Made by a program: the position numbers and the translations under genes. Below the pieces are notes generated by a model. The model did no database searches, was not told the DNA's origin, and worked only from the letters and a program-made list of their open reading frames with translations. Positions 14,426-23,632 of a stretch of 42,656 nucleotides of DNA are shown here, piece after piece. The stretch spans positions 1-42,656 of the forward strand of contig CAINOE010000063.1 in assembly GCA_903851415.1 (NCBI GenBank). The letters run 5' to 3'. Each line of letters starts with the position of its first letter. Within the stretch, counting starts at the first letter, position 1. This DNA comes from an uncultured Rhodopila sp. (lineage in GTDB: Bacteria > Pseudomonadota > Alphaproteobacteria > Acetobacterales > Acetobacteraceae).

Positions 14426-16138
14426 ATGCCCCCCACCTCGGACCCCCTCGCCCGGATCCATCGCCAGATCATGTGGAACCGGCTGATCGCCGTCGTCGAG
14501 GAACAGGCGCAGATCATGATCCGCACCGCCTTCTCCACGACGGTGCGGGAAGCCGGAGACCTCTCCGCCGGCATCTTCGACCTGCACGGCCGCATGATGG
14601 CGCAGGCGGTCACCGGCACGCCCGGCCATGTCAACTCCATGGCCGAATCCGTTGGCCACTTCCTGGCCAAATTCCCCGCCGCCACGATGCAGCCGGGCGA
14701 TCATTACATCACCAACGATCCCTGGCTCGGCACCGGCCACCTGCACGACCTGACCGTCGTCACGCCCGCCTTCCACAGGGGCGCCATCGTCGGCCTGTTC
14801 GCCAACACCGCCCATGTCATCGACATCGGCGGCCTCGGCATGGGACCGGAGGGACGCTCCGTCTTCGAAGAGGGCATTTACATCCCGATCGTCAAATGCT
14901 TCGACCGGGGCGCTCCGAACGAAACATTCTTCGACTTCATGCGCGCCGGCTCCCGCCTGCCGGTCGAGCTGGAAGGCGATATCTACTCACTATGCGCCTG
15001 CAACGACGCCGCGGCGCGGCGGCTGGCGGAGATGATGGACGAATTCGCCATGCCGGGGCTCGATCCGCTGGCGGAGTTCATCTTCGACAGCTCCCGCCGC
15101 GCCACCCTGGCGGAGATCGCCCGGCTGCCGCCCGGCACCTATGCCGCGGAGATCTGGTCCGACGGCTATGAGGAACCGGCCCGCCTCGCCGCCTCCATGC
15201 GTATCGGCGAAGATACCATCGAGGTCGATTTCGCCGGCACCTCCGGCCTGTCGTCGCGCGGCATCAATGTGCCCCCAGCCTATTGCCGGGCCTATTCCTG
15301 CTTCGGCATCAAATGCGTCGTGGCGCCGGAGATTCCCAACAACTGGGCGTCGCTGGCGCCGTTCCGGATGGCCATCCCGCAAGGCTGCATCCTGAACGCC
15401 CCCCGCCCCTACCCCGTCGCCGTCCGCCACGTCATCGGCCACCTGCTGCCGGACCTGATGATGGGCTGCCTGCACCAGGCGATGCCCGACCGGGTCACCG
15501 CCGAGGGCGCCTCCGCGCTGTGGAACCCGCCGTTGCGCGGCGGCGCCGCGATCTCCGGCCAGGCGCGCGGCAACAAGCCGGTCATCGGCGATTTCGAGGT
15601 CATCACGTTCAACTCCGGCGGCACCGGCGCGCGGCCGGCGCGGGACGGGCTGGACGCCACCGCCTTCCCCTCCGGCGTGCGCACGATGCCGGTGGAGGCG
15701 ACCGAGAACGTGGCGCCGATCGTGATCTGGCGGAAGGAGCTGAAGCCGGATTCCGGCGGCGCCGGCCGCAGCCGCGGCGGCCTCGGTCAGATCATGGAGA
15801 TCGGCACCAAGGGCGACCTGGAATTCGCCGTCAACGCCAGCTTCGACCGTGTCGCGCATGCGCCGAAGGGCCGCGAGGGCGGGCTGGACGGAGCGGCCGG
15901 GCGCGTCGCGCTGAAATCCGGCGCCAAACTGCGCACCAAGGGCCTTCAGGTCATCCCCGACGCCGATCGGCTGATTCTGGAACTCCCCGGCGGCGGCGGC
16001 ATGGGCGATCCGGCCGAGCGCGATCCGGCTCTGGTCGCGCGCGACGTGCGCGACGGTCTGGTGTCGGCGGACAAGGCGCGCGCGCTCTATAAAGTTGCTC
16101 CGGCTCAACCCTGTTTGCCGGGCGGCACGGCACCTTAG
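14426..16138 (+). CDS. Hydantoinase B/oxoprolinase family protein
   Basis: This encodes 570 residues from the ATG at 14426, preceded by GGAAG; an upstream in-frame start at 14396 lacks similarity. Family landmarks are the N-terminal MWNRLIAVVEEQAQIMIRTAFSTTVREAGDLS, then GTPGHVNSM, NDPWLGTGHLHDLTV, INVPPAY and the C-terminal GGGGMGDPAERD. HyuB-type subunits usually act with an ATP-binding HyuA partner in ring opening of (N-methyl)hydantoins, 5-oxoproline or related substrates. No HyuA is in the window, so the partner is elsewhere or the protein works alone. The substrate cannot be predicted. Confidence 0.88.
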   Translation: MPPTSDPLARIHRQIMWNRLIAVVEEQAQIMIRTAFSTTVREAGDLSAGIFDLHGRMMAQAVTGTPGHVNSMAESVGHFLAKFPAATMQPGDHYITNDPWLGTGHLHDLTVVTPAFHRGAIVGLFANTAHVIDIGGLGMGPEGRSVFEEGIYIPIVKCFDRGAPNETFFDFMRAGSRLPVELEGDIYSLCACNDAAARRLAEMMDEFAMPGLDPLAEFIFDSSRRATLAEIARLPPGTYAAEIWSDGYEEPARLAASMRIGEDTIEVDFAGTSGLSSRGINVPPAYCRAYSCFGIKCVVAPEIPNNWASLAPFRMAIPQGCILNAPRPYPVAVRHVIGHLLPDLMMGCLHQAMPDRVTAEGASALWNPPLRGGAAISGQARGNKPVIGDFEVITFNSGGTGARPARDGLDATAFPSGVRTMPVEATENVAPIVIWRKELKPDSGGAGRSRGGLGQIMEIGTKGDLEFAVNASFDRVAHAPKGREGGLDGAAGRVALKSGAKLRTKGLQVIPDADRLILELPGGGGMGDPAERDPALVARDVRDGLVSADKARALYKVAPAQPCLPGGTAP

Positions 16139-16231
16139 AATATTGCGTCCAAAAAACGCTTGCAAGACCGCCGCGATCACGGATTTATACGCTCAGCGCA
16201 ATCAGCGCTGCCAGCGCGGTCCGGGTGCCGA

Positions 16232-19039
16232 ATGTTTCGCTCCATCCTTATTATGCTCCCGGCGCTGCTCAGTCTGACCTTGCCGCTGCATGCCGAGCCG
16301 GCGGACCTGTTCCCGTTCGATCAGCCGGAGCCAATCATCCGGGCTTCTCCGGCAACCGATCTCGATCTGGCTTTGCCGGGCGTGGCCCGGGTCGGTTCAA
16401 CGGCCGTATCCCCGGTAACCTCTGACGTGGCATTCGTCGTAACGCTTGACGGCGGCCGCGAGGAGTTGCGCGTCTGGAACATGGCTTCCCTGACCGTCAG
16501 GACCCTGACTGGCGCTCCGGACGGGATCACTGCGATTGCCTGGCACCCGGCCCGCGGCAACGTTCTGTTCGTCTCCGCCGGGCCGGATATCTACCGGCTC
16601 GAGACGGCAGCCAATCCGGCCGCCGCAAAACCCGGCAAAACCGGGAAACCCCTTCGCACGGCCAGGATTTGGGCCGGCCAGCGGCCGGTCAACGGCCTGG
16701 CCGCCGGCCCTCGTCCTTTCCTTCTTGATGTGAAGACCGCCAGCTACCGCTTGTTCTTTGGCGAACCACAGGCGGATGGCGCCAACCGGCTCCGCACGGT
16801 GGCTGAAACCGGGGCCGGCGCCTACACCGTGGCGATGCCGCACCCGGCACAAGCCATCCTGGCCGCTGCAACGCCGGAATCCCCCGCTCCCCTGGATGCC
16901 GCGCTGAACGGTGTCGCAGCCTTTCATCCCGGTGGAAACGAAATGTTGGCGCGCGACAGCCAAGGCTGCCCGGTCCGTCTTGATTACACCAGAGACGGAT
17001 GGACCATGCCGGGTCCGTCATCCGCACGCCAGGGACGCTTCGATCTATCCAATAAAGACTGCTCCGAACAGCTCCAATTCGCCCCGAACGGCCTCTATCT
17101 GCTCCGCTGGAAAGCCGATCGGCCGGGACTTGAGGTTGAGGAGCGCGTCCCGGACAGCGGCGGCAGCCAGCGCACGGATGTGCTGTTCTCCGGCGAGCCC
17201 AAGGTCACCGCTGACGGCCGCGGCGTGGTCGGAACCGTCCGCGCCGCCGGCGGGCTATCGCTTCGCTACGCGCGGCTCGCGCTGGAACTGCCCGATGTCG
17301 CCGATGCATGGATGTTCGTCCGCGATCAGGACGATCTGGCCCATCTCACCAGAGATGGCGGCCTGTTCAAGCCGACCGGCCTGCGCCAGTTGTATGAGCT
17401 TTATGACACTGAGTCTTATTACTGCGGACGTTACAGCTTCCGGACCGCCACCAGGCCCTACATGGTCACGACAGACGTGTTCTGGGAATTATATGCCGCC
17501 AGCTACGAGGGTTTGTTCGTGTCGGTCGAGCGAACCCGTGCCGTCCCGGCATTTCGGCAAATGGTCGCCGGCGGAGCCGCGTATCTCGGCACCAGGGCGC
17601 CGGAAGCCCGGGTAACGAAAGCCTTCGCCACCGCCCTGGCAGTCCTCGATAACGACAGAAGCCGTCCGGAGGCGGCCCGTATCCTGGACGCCGCCGGCAC
17701 CGCCGTATCCGAATCATTGGGGATCGATCTCGACTACACGTTGTATGCGCCGCGCGGTCATTACACGCATGACGAGGAGCTGCGGCGCTACTTCGCGGCG
17801 GTCAGCTTTATCACCCGCGCCAAATTCGCCGCCTCCGGCATCGCCCTGCTGCGTGCCTCTCCGCGCCCGGTTGCAGCGGCGGCTCAACAGTGGTTCGGCG
17901 CCTACTCGGCGTTCACCGCCCCCGCGCGCGGACCGGATGCGTTTTCCGCCGCCGCAACCTCCGACGCGACGCTGTTTCCATTGGCGTTCGGGGCGGACGA
18001 TGTCGTGCTCGAGGCAACGCTGGAGCATAAGACCGCCGGCGGCGCGCCCGGCAGCTTCGCGCTCCCGCTCGATGGCCGGCTGCTGCCATCCGGCCTCGAC
18101 ATCGCCGCCGCCTTCGGCAGCCGCGCGGCGTGGCAGGCCTTGAACGGCATCGGTGAATTCGGCAGATACCCGAGCCTGCCGGGACGCCTCCAGGAACTGC
18201 GCCGCAGGGTGCGCGGCGGAGGCGACGGCGACGGACTCTACGCAGCCTGGCTGCGCGGCCTGGCCGTTCAGTGGGCGGATCATGCATCGCAGCCGATATC
18301 AGGTCCGTTCTGGGACGCCAAGCGGCTGCAAACCGGGCTGGCGAGCTGGGCGACGCTGCGGCACGCCACGGTGCTGGTGAACGAAATCGAGGGCGCGGAG
18401 TGCGGCGGACCCGGCGCCGAGCCGATAGTGATGCGCCCCCCGCGCGGCCAGGTTGAGCCCGACGCTGACACGTTCGACGCCATCGCCACCCTGTTCCTGC
18501 GGACGGAAGGGCTGGTCCGAAGCCTGTATTTGCCATCCGACCCGCTCGGCCAGGGCATTTTGCGCCGGCTTGAACAGTCCCGCGCGGATGCGAGCAAGTT
18601 CGCGGACATGGCGCGCCGGCAGGGCGCGGGACAGGCTCTGACGCCGCAGGACTATGCGGACATCAACTTCGTCGGCCAGGCGGTGGAGCACAATTTCAAA
18701 GTGTTCCTCAGCCTGATGCGCAGTGACGGGGCGCTGGTCGAGCCGGACCCGGTGGACAAGATCGCCGAGGTCGCCGGCAGCCCGCAAACCGGCTGGCTGG
18801 AGGCCGCCGTCGGCGAGGTGCTGGAATGGGACCAGGTCGCCCCGGCCTTCGGGCGGCACGATATATTCAAGGGCGTTGCCTACTCCTACTATGAATTTCC
18901 AGCGAAGTCGCCAATGAGCGACGGAGAGTGGCGCGGCATGCACCCGCGACCGGCCCGTCCGGCCTGGCTGGCGCCGTATTTCGGGCGTCCGATCGCCGTT
19001 CAACCGGCGGACCACACCGGCGAACCCGTGCCGCCATGA
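16232..19039 (+). CDS. DUF3160-domain secreted protein
   Basis: This encodes 935 residues from the ATG at 16232, chosen because it begins a signal peptide (MFRSILIMLPALLSLTLPLHA). Residues of about 40-390 look like a beta-propeller, with repeated strands such as ITAIAWHPARGNVLFVS. The rest matches DUF3160: the YVTTDVFWELY-like segment (here PYMVTTDVFWELYAASYEG), then FWDAKRLQTGLASWATLRHAT and a C-terminal YYEFPAKSPMSDGEWRGM. The function of DUF3160 is unknown. The stop overlaps the start of the CapA-like gene (ATGA), so the two are co-translated and probably act together in the periplasm or at the surface. Confidence 0.82.
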   Translation: MFRSILIMLPALLSLTLPLHAEPADLFPFDQPEPIIRASPATDLDLALPGVARVGSTAVSPVTSDVAFVVTLDGGREELRVWNMASLTVRTLTGAPDGITAIAWHPARGNVLFVSAGPDIYRLETAANPAAAKPGKTGKPLRTARIWAGQRPVNGLAAGPRPFLLDVKTASYRLFFGEPQADGANRLRTVAETGAGAYTVAMPHPAQAILAAATPESPAPLDAALNGVAAFHPGGNEMLARDSQGCPVRLDYTRDGWTMPGPSSARQGRFDLSNKDCSEQLQFAPNGLYLLRWKADRPGLEVEERVPDSGGSQRTDVLFSGEPKVTADGRGVVGTVRAAGGLSLRYARLALELPDVADAWMFVRDQDDLAHLTRDGGLFKPTGLRQLYELYDTESYYCGRYSFRTATRPYMVTTDVFWELYAASYEGLFVSVERTRAVPAFRQMVAGGAAYLGTRAPEARVTKAFATALAVLDNDRSRPEAARILDAAGTAVSESLGIDLDYTLYAPRGHYTHDEELRRYFAAVSFITRAKFAASGIALLRASPRPVAAAAQQWFGAYSAFTAPARGPDAFSAAATSDATLFPLAFGADDVVLEATLEHKTAGGAPGSFALPLDGRLLPSGLDIAAAFGSRAAWQALNGIGEFGRYPSLPGRLQELRRRVRGGGDGDGLYAAWLRGLAVQWADHASQPISGPFWDAKRLQTGLASWATLRHATVLVNEIEGAECGGPGAEPIVMRPPRGQVEPDADTFDAIATLFLRTEGLVRSLYLPSDPLGQGILRRLEQSRADASKFADMARRQGAGQALTPQDYADINFVGQAVEHNFKVFLSLMRSDGALVEPDPVDKIAEVAGSPQTGWLEAAVGEVLEWDQVAPAFGRHDIFKGVAYSYYEFPAKSPMSDGEWRGMHPRPARPAWLAPYFGRPIAVQPADHTGEPVPP

Positions 19040-20424
19040 AACGACGGCTTTGCGCCGTTGCGATCCTGGCGGCGTCTGCTTGCATGCACCCGGCGCTTGC
19101 GGACGGTGTCAGGCTGCTGTTCGGCGGCGACGTGATGCCGGCGCGGGGCGTGCAGGCCGAAGCTGCCGGCGGCAGGACGACCCCGTTGCGGGATCTGCAT
19201 ATCCCGGGGCCTTACGATCTGTTCATGGCAAATCTGGAGGGCGCCGCGGGACGTCCCGCCGATTGCCTGCCCGCGCCGCGCGACCCCTGCCTGGCGATCT
19301 CGGACTTTGGGTTCGGCCTGCTCAAAGGCTCCGGCATCGGCGCGCTAAGCCTGGCCAACAACCATGCCGGCGACACGGGCGCGGAGGGACGCCGCCGCAC
19401 CGCCGGTGCGCTGGAGGAAATCGGCATCGTTCCGGTACCATCGTCCGAGCAGCCGGCGTTCATCCGCGCCGGGGATCTGACCGTCGGGATCGTCGCGCTG
19501 AACATGGTTCCGCCAAAGGACCAGCCGCCCGACATTGTCCCGTCGCCGGAGATCGCCCGCCGGATCGGTCTTGCCGCCGCCTTCTCAGATATCACGGTCG
19601 CCTTCGTCCATTGGGGGGCCGAACTGCGCGACTGGCCGCAGCCGTCGCAGCAGGCGGTGGCGCAATGGCTGGTGGCGCAGGGCATCGACCTTATCGTCGG
19701 CGCCCATCCGCACGTTGTCATCGCCCCCGACTGCGTGGGCGGGGTCCCGGTGTATTGGTCGCTTGGCAATCTTGTCTTCGACCAGGCCGATCCGGAAACC
19801 CGCAAGGGCATGATCGCCGATTGCCGGGTTTCCGGCGGCGTTCTGGCCTGCTCCGCGATGGCGACGGCAAATATGCGGGGATCTTCGTTTCCGCATGTCG
19901 CGGGCGAGGAGCAACGCAGCGTTCCGGCGTGCAGGCGGCGCCTTTCGCATGGCATCGAGGCCGCCGGGGGGAAACTGCGTGCGGACACGTCCCTGCGAGG
20001 CATGACAACGATCGATGGATACATCGCCAACCGCCGGGCCTGGAGCGTCCCTGTGCAGGCCGCGCTGGTATCGGCCGCGCTGGCGGACCTGTCTCCCGGA
20101 GAACCGGCCTCGCTGGTGATGCTGCAAAGGGCGCGCTCCAGGATCGACGGCGAGGATGGCCTGCGGGTGTTCGTCTACCAAATCGGCCCGCGGGGCCTGG
20201 AACCACGGTGGCGAGGTTCGGCGCTCGGTTGGCCGCTGGAGGACATCCACATCCGGCCTGGCAGCCCGGACCTGGTGTGCGGCCTGCACCGGTCCGACAG
20301 CTTCCTGGCGCCGGACCGGACGGCGCGGGCGGACCGGGTGGCGGCGTGGCGGTGGAACGGCTTCGGTTTTGTGCTGGATGAATCGAACCGGGCCGCATGC
20401 TCGGATTGGGCGAAGCACCGCTGA
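19036..20424 (+). CDS. CapA-family (PgsA-like) metallophosphatase-fold protein, exported
   Basis: This encodes 462 residues. The signal peptide is MKRRLCAVAILAASACMHPALA. The CapA fold is marked by LLFGGDVMPARG, MANLEGA, SLANNHAGDTG, FVHWGAEL, GAHPHVV and VYWSLGNLVFDQ, the usual order of metal-site motifs in this family. The C-terminal 130 residues are less conserved and may be a separate beta domain. CapA/PgsA proteins take part in making or exporting poly-gamma-glutamate capsule in some bacteria, but many homologues have other, unknown roles, and no pgsBC genes are present. It is translationally coupled to the DUF3160 gene by a 4-base overlap. Confidence 0.85.
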   Translation: MKRRLCAVAILAASACMHPALADGVRLLFGGDVMPARGVQAEAAGGRTTPLRDLHIPGPYDLFMANLEGAAGRPADCLPAPRDPCLAISDFGFGLLKGSGIGALSLANNHAGDTGAEGRRRTAGALEEIGIVPVPSSEQPAFIRAGDLTVGIVALNMVPPKDQPPDIVPSPEIARRIGLAAAFSDITVAFVHWGAELRDWPQPSQQAVAQWLVAQGIDLIVGAHPHVVIAPDCVGGVPVYWSLGNLVFDQADPETRKGMIADCRVSGGVLACSAMATANMRGSSFPHVAGEEQRSVPACRRRLSHGIEAAGGKLRADTSLRGMTTIDGYIANRRAWSVPVQAALVSAALADLSPGEPASLVMLQRARSRIDGEDGLRVFVYQIGPRGLEPRWRGSALGWPLEDIHIRPGSPDLVCGLHRSDSFLAPDRTARADRVAAWRWNGFGFVLDESNRAACSDWAKHR

Positions 20425-20528
20425 CGCCGGGGGAGGCAAACCGCGCGAATGCGATTGGACGGCTGGCGGCGTTTCGCGCCAGGCTTTCGGCGACAGGCCC
20501 GCAAACCGGGCGGCACAGGGAGGTTTCG

Positions 20529-20768
20529 ATGACCGAGGCCGTCGAGCAATCGGGTATCCGGAAGGTCTGTTTGCGTCGGCTGCCGATCGCGCTGCTGACA
20601 TACTCTTTTACGTATATAGAATAAAATGGCGAATCCGCGTTGCTGACGATGCGCGGCGATCTGCACATGATCGCAACGGATTTCAGTTTCGCCGTCGGGA
20701 CGTTTTACCGGGGTTACTTCCTGTTCGAGGTGCCCGGCAACATCATCCCGGACAAAGCCGGCGCCAGA
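20529..20768 (+). pseudogene. MFS transporter fragment (anion:cation symporter type)
   Basis: The ATG at 20529 starts IRKVCLRRLPIALLTYSFTYIE, the first transmembrane helix of ACS-family MFS permeases. An in-frame TAA (20622-20624) follows, where the family has a conserved Asp-Arg motif. The same frame then continues with LLTMRGDL and FSFAVGTFYRGYFLFEVPGNII, the second helix and its family motif. Similarity ends near 20768 and the remaining ten or so helices are absent. Confidence 0.7.
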
Positions 20769-21220
20769 TCTGAATCATATGAGGAACTTCGCGATAAGAG
20801 CCAAGAGATCTTCTCTGCGGTCTTCAAACCTCCGCGTTCTCTCCGCACAGAGCGGAGGATCCGCCAGCGTCGACGGCGCCAGTGGCGCGCATGCGCCGCC
20901 CGGTCCGCTGACACCGCCGGGGAACCCGGCACCGTCCGCGGCGTTGAATCATGCGCGAATGCCAAACGGGCAGCGGAAGCTCTCTGCAAATACGCCCGCC
21001 GCCGGGAAATATTCTTTCGCACAATCACCCGCCCGGGTCATGATTCGACACCCCGCAGCGCCCGGAGCGATGACTCGGCAAGCAGTTAACCACAATCCGG
21101 TTAATCTCGGTTATTGCGTTGCATTGCCACGCTTTTCCCCCATCTCGCACTTGTCGAACCGGCCCGCTTGCCGCTACGTCACAGCGACACGTGCCGGCAA
21201 CCGGAGCGGGAGACGTCACC
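20769..21220. other. Gap upstream of pdhA
   Basis: No convincing gene is present. The translations are Arg/Pro/Ala-rich and unlike proteins. It should contain the promoter of the pyruvate dehydrogenase operon; an inverted repeat at 21086-21104 is listed separately. Confidence 0.45.
21086..21104. promoter_or_regulatory. Inverted repeat upstream of pdhA, possible operator
   Basis: TTAACC and GGTTAA are separated by 7 bases, 116 bases before the pdhA start, in an AT-richer patch. A dimeric regulator site is possible; no regulator gene is nearby and no consensus is recognised. Confidence 0.35.
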
Positions 21221-22231
21221 ATGGCGCAAGCGGCTGAAACGAGAAAACGCGGCAAGACCCGGGAGCAGGCCCCCGATCGCGACCTTCTGCTGAAGGCGTA
21301 TCGCAGCATGCTGCTGATCCGCCGCTTCGAGGAGAAGGCCGGCCAACTCTATGGCATGGGCCTGATCGGCGGCTTCTGCCACCTTTATATCGGCCAGGAA
21401 GCCGTCGTCGTCGGCATCCAGTTGGCGCTGACCGACGGCGACGAGGTCATCACCTCCTACCGCGACCACGGCCACATGCTCGCCACCGGCATGGAGGCCC
21501 GCGGCGTGATGGCGGAGCTGACCGGACGCTCCGGCGGCTATTCCCGCGGCAAGGGCGGGTCCATGCATATGTTCAGCCGGGAGAAGAACTTCTTTGGCGG
21601 GCATGGCATCGTCGGCGCCCAGGTCAGCCTCGGCACCGGGTTGGCGTTCAGCAACTGGTACCGTGGGAACGATCGCGTCAGCGTGACCTATTTCGGCGAA
21701 GGCGCCTCCAACCAGGGCCAGGTGTTCGAAAGCTTCAACCTCGCGGCGCTGATGAAGCTGCCGGTGGTCTACGTGATTGAGAACAACAAGTACGGCATGG
21801 GCACCTCGGTGGAGCGCGCCTCCGCCAGCCATGATCTCTCGAAGAACGGCGTGCCATGGGGCATTCCCGGACAGCAGGTGGACGGCATGGACGTGCTGGC
21901 GGTGAAGGCCGCCGCCGACGAAGCCGTGGCCGCCTGCCGCGCCGGCAAGGGGCCGTACCTGCTGGAGGTGAAGACCTACCGCTACCGCGGCCACTCGATG
22001 TCCGATCCGGCAAAGTATCGCACCCGCGAGGAAGTTCAGATGATGAGGACGCAAAACGACTGCATCGAGAACGCGCGCCGCAGGCTGGAGGCGCTTGATG
22101 TGGACGAAAAGGCGATCAAGGCGATCGACGACGAGGTGAAGGGCATCATCCAGGACGCCGCCGACTTCGCGCAGAGCAGTCCGGAGCCGGAAGCCGCCGA
22201 ACTCTACACCGACGTACTGCTGGAGGGCTGA
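21221..22231 (+). CDS. pdhA: Pyruvate dehydrogenase E1 component, alpha subunit
   Basis: This encodes 336 residues from the ATG at 21221, preceded by GGGAG at 8 bases. The thiamine-diphosphate motif reads GEGASNQG...ENNKYGMGT (GDG is more usual than GEG). Conserved blocks include RRFEEKAGQLYGMG, IGGFCHLYIGQEA, TSYRDHGH, GKGGSMHMF and KTYRYRGHSMSDPAKYR. The enzyme decarboxylates pyruvate and hands the acetyl group to the E2 lipoyl arm. It is first in an operon with pdhB (3-base gap) and pdhC. Confidence 0.95.
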   Translation: MAQAAETRKRGKTREQAPDRDLLLKAYRSMLLIRRFEEKAGQLYGMGLIGGFCHLYIGQEAVVVGIQLALTDGDEVITSYRDHGHMLATGMEARGVMAELTGRSGGYSRGKGGSMHMFSREKNFFGGHGIVGAQVSLGTGLAFSNWYRGNDRVSVTYFGEGASNQGQVFESFNLAALMKLPVVYVIENNKYGMGTSVERASASHDLSKNGVPWGIPGQQVDGMDVLAVKAAADEAVAACRAGKGPYLLEVKTYRYRGHSMSDPAKYRTREEVQMMRTQNDCIENARRRLEALDVDEKAIKAIDDEVKGIIQDAADFAQSSPEPEAAELYTDVLLEG

Positions 22232-22234
22232 GCG

Positions 22235-23617
22235 ATGGCGACCCAAATTCTCATGCCGGCACTGTCGCCCACCATGACCGAAGGCAAGCTGGCGAAATGG
22301 CTGAAAGGCGTCGGCGACGAGGTCAAGGCCGGCGACGTGATCGCCGAGATCGAAACCGACAAGGCGACCATGGAGGTCGAGGCGGTCGATGAGGGCAAGC
22401 TCGCCCGCATCCTGATCGACGAGGGCACCGAGGGCGTCGCGGTGAACACGCCGATAGCCGTGCTGACGGTGAACGGCGAGGACGCGCCCGCGGCAGAACC
22501 GGGCCCGAAGGTGGCAGCCCCGGCGGAACCGAAGGTGGCGGCGCAGGGCGCGGACCCGGCGGCGATCGCGGACCATGCGGCGCAGGGGCAGCGCAAGGAG
22601 GCCCTGGAGGCTGCTCCGGCGCCCGAGAAGGACTGGGGGCCAACGAAGCCGACGACCGTGCGGGAGGCGCTGCGCGACGCGATGGCGCTGGAGATGCGGC
22701 GCGACGGCGACGTGTTCCTGCTCGGCGAGGAAGTCGCGCAGTATCAGGGCGCCTACAAGATCAGCCAGGGGCTGCTGGAGGAGTTCGGGCCGCGGCGGAT
22801 CATCGACACGCCGATCACCGAGCACGGCTTCGCCGGTTTGGCGACGGGCGCGGCGCTGAACGGGCTGCGGCCGATTGTCGAGTTCATGACGTTCAACTTC
22901 GCCATGCAGGCGATCGACCAGATCATCAACTCGGCGGCCAAGACGCTGTACATGTCCGGCGGGCAGATGGGCTGCCCGATCGTGTTCCGCGGACCGAACG
23001 GAGCGGCGTCCCGCGTCGCGGCGCAGCACTCGCAGTGCTATGCAAGCTGGTACGCGCATGTCCCGGGGCTGAAGGTGGTGGCGCCGTGGTCCTCCGCCGA
23101 CGCCAAGGGGCTGCTGCGCGCGGCGATCCGAGATCCCAACCCGGTGGTATTCCTGGAGAACGAAATCCTCTACGGCCAGACCTTCGCGTGTCCGGTGGAT
23201 GAGGACTTCATCCTGCCCATCGGCCGCGCGAAAATCGAGCGCACCGGCACGGACGTCACGCTGGTTGCCTTCTCCGTCATGGTCGGCGTTGCCATGAAAG
23301 CGGCCGAAGCATTGGCGGAACACGGGATCGAGGCGGAGGTGGTCAACCTGCGCAGCCTGCGCCCGCTGGACACGCAGACGATCATCGAGAGCGTCAGGAA
23401 GACCAGCCGGCTGGTGACGGTGGAGGAAGGCTGGCCGTTCGCCGGCATTGGCGCCGAGATCGCGATGCAGGTGATCGAGCACGCCTTCGACTGGCTTGAC
23501 GCGCCGCCCGTGCGGGTCCACGGCGTCGATGTGCCGCTTCCCTATGCCGCGAATCTGGAGAAACTGGCGCTGCCGCAACCGGACTGGGTGGTGGACGCGG
23601 TAAAGAAGATCGTCTGA
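22235..23617 (+). CDS. pdhB: Pyruvate dehydrogenase E1 component, beta subunit with N-terminal lipoyl domain
   Basis: This encodes 460 residues. A lipoyl domain occupies about 1-80, with the lipoylated Lys at position 43 in [10 protein letters not shown]. An Ala/Pro-rich linker follows, then the E1-beta body from about residue 135 ([60 protein letters not shown]). A lipoyl domain fused to E1-beta is known from alphaproteobacteria and is absent from the E1-beta of most other groups. The subunit completes the E1 heterotetramer active site. The gene lies between pdhA and pdhC with gaps of 3 and 15 bases. Confidence 0.95.
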   Translation: MATQILMPALSPTMTEGKLAKWLKGVGDEVKAGDVIAEIETDKATMEVEAVDEGKLARILIDEGTEGVAVNTPIAVLTVNGEDAPAAEPGPKVAAPAEPKVAAQGADPAAIADHAAQGQRKEALEAAPAPEKDWGPTKPTTVREALRDAMALEMRRDGDVFLLGEEVAQYQGAYKISQGLLEEFGPRRIIDTPITEHGFAGLATGAALNGLRPIVEFMTFNFAMQAIDQIINSAAKTLYMSGGQMGCPIVFRGPNGAASRVAAQHSQCYASWYAHVPGLKVVAPWSSADAKGLLRAAIRDPNPVVFLENEILYGQTFACPVDEDFILPIGRAKIERTGTDVTLVAFSVMVGVAMKAAEALAEHGIEAEVVNLRSLRPLDTQTIIESVRKTSRLVTVEEGWPFAGIGAEIAMQVIEHAFDWLDAPPVRVHGVDVPLPYAANLEKLALPQPDWVVDAVKKIV

Positions 23618-23632
23618 CGGGGAGCGTGACCT

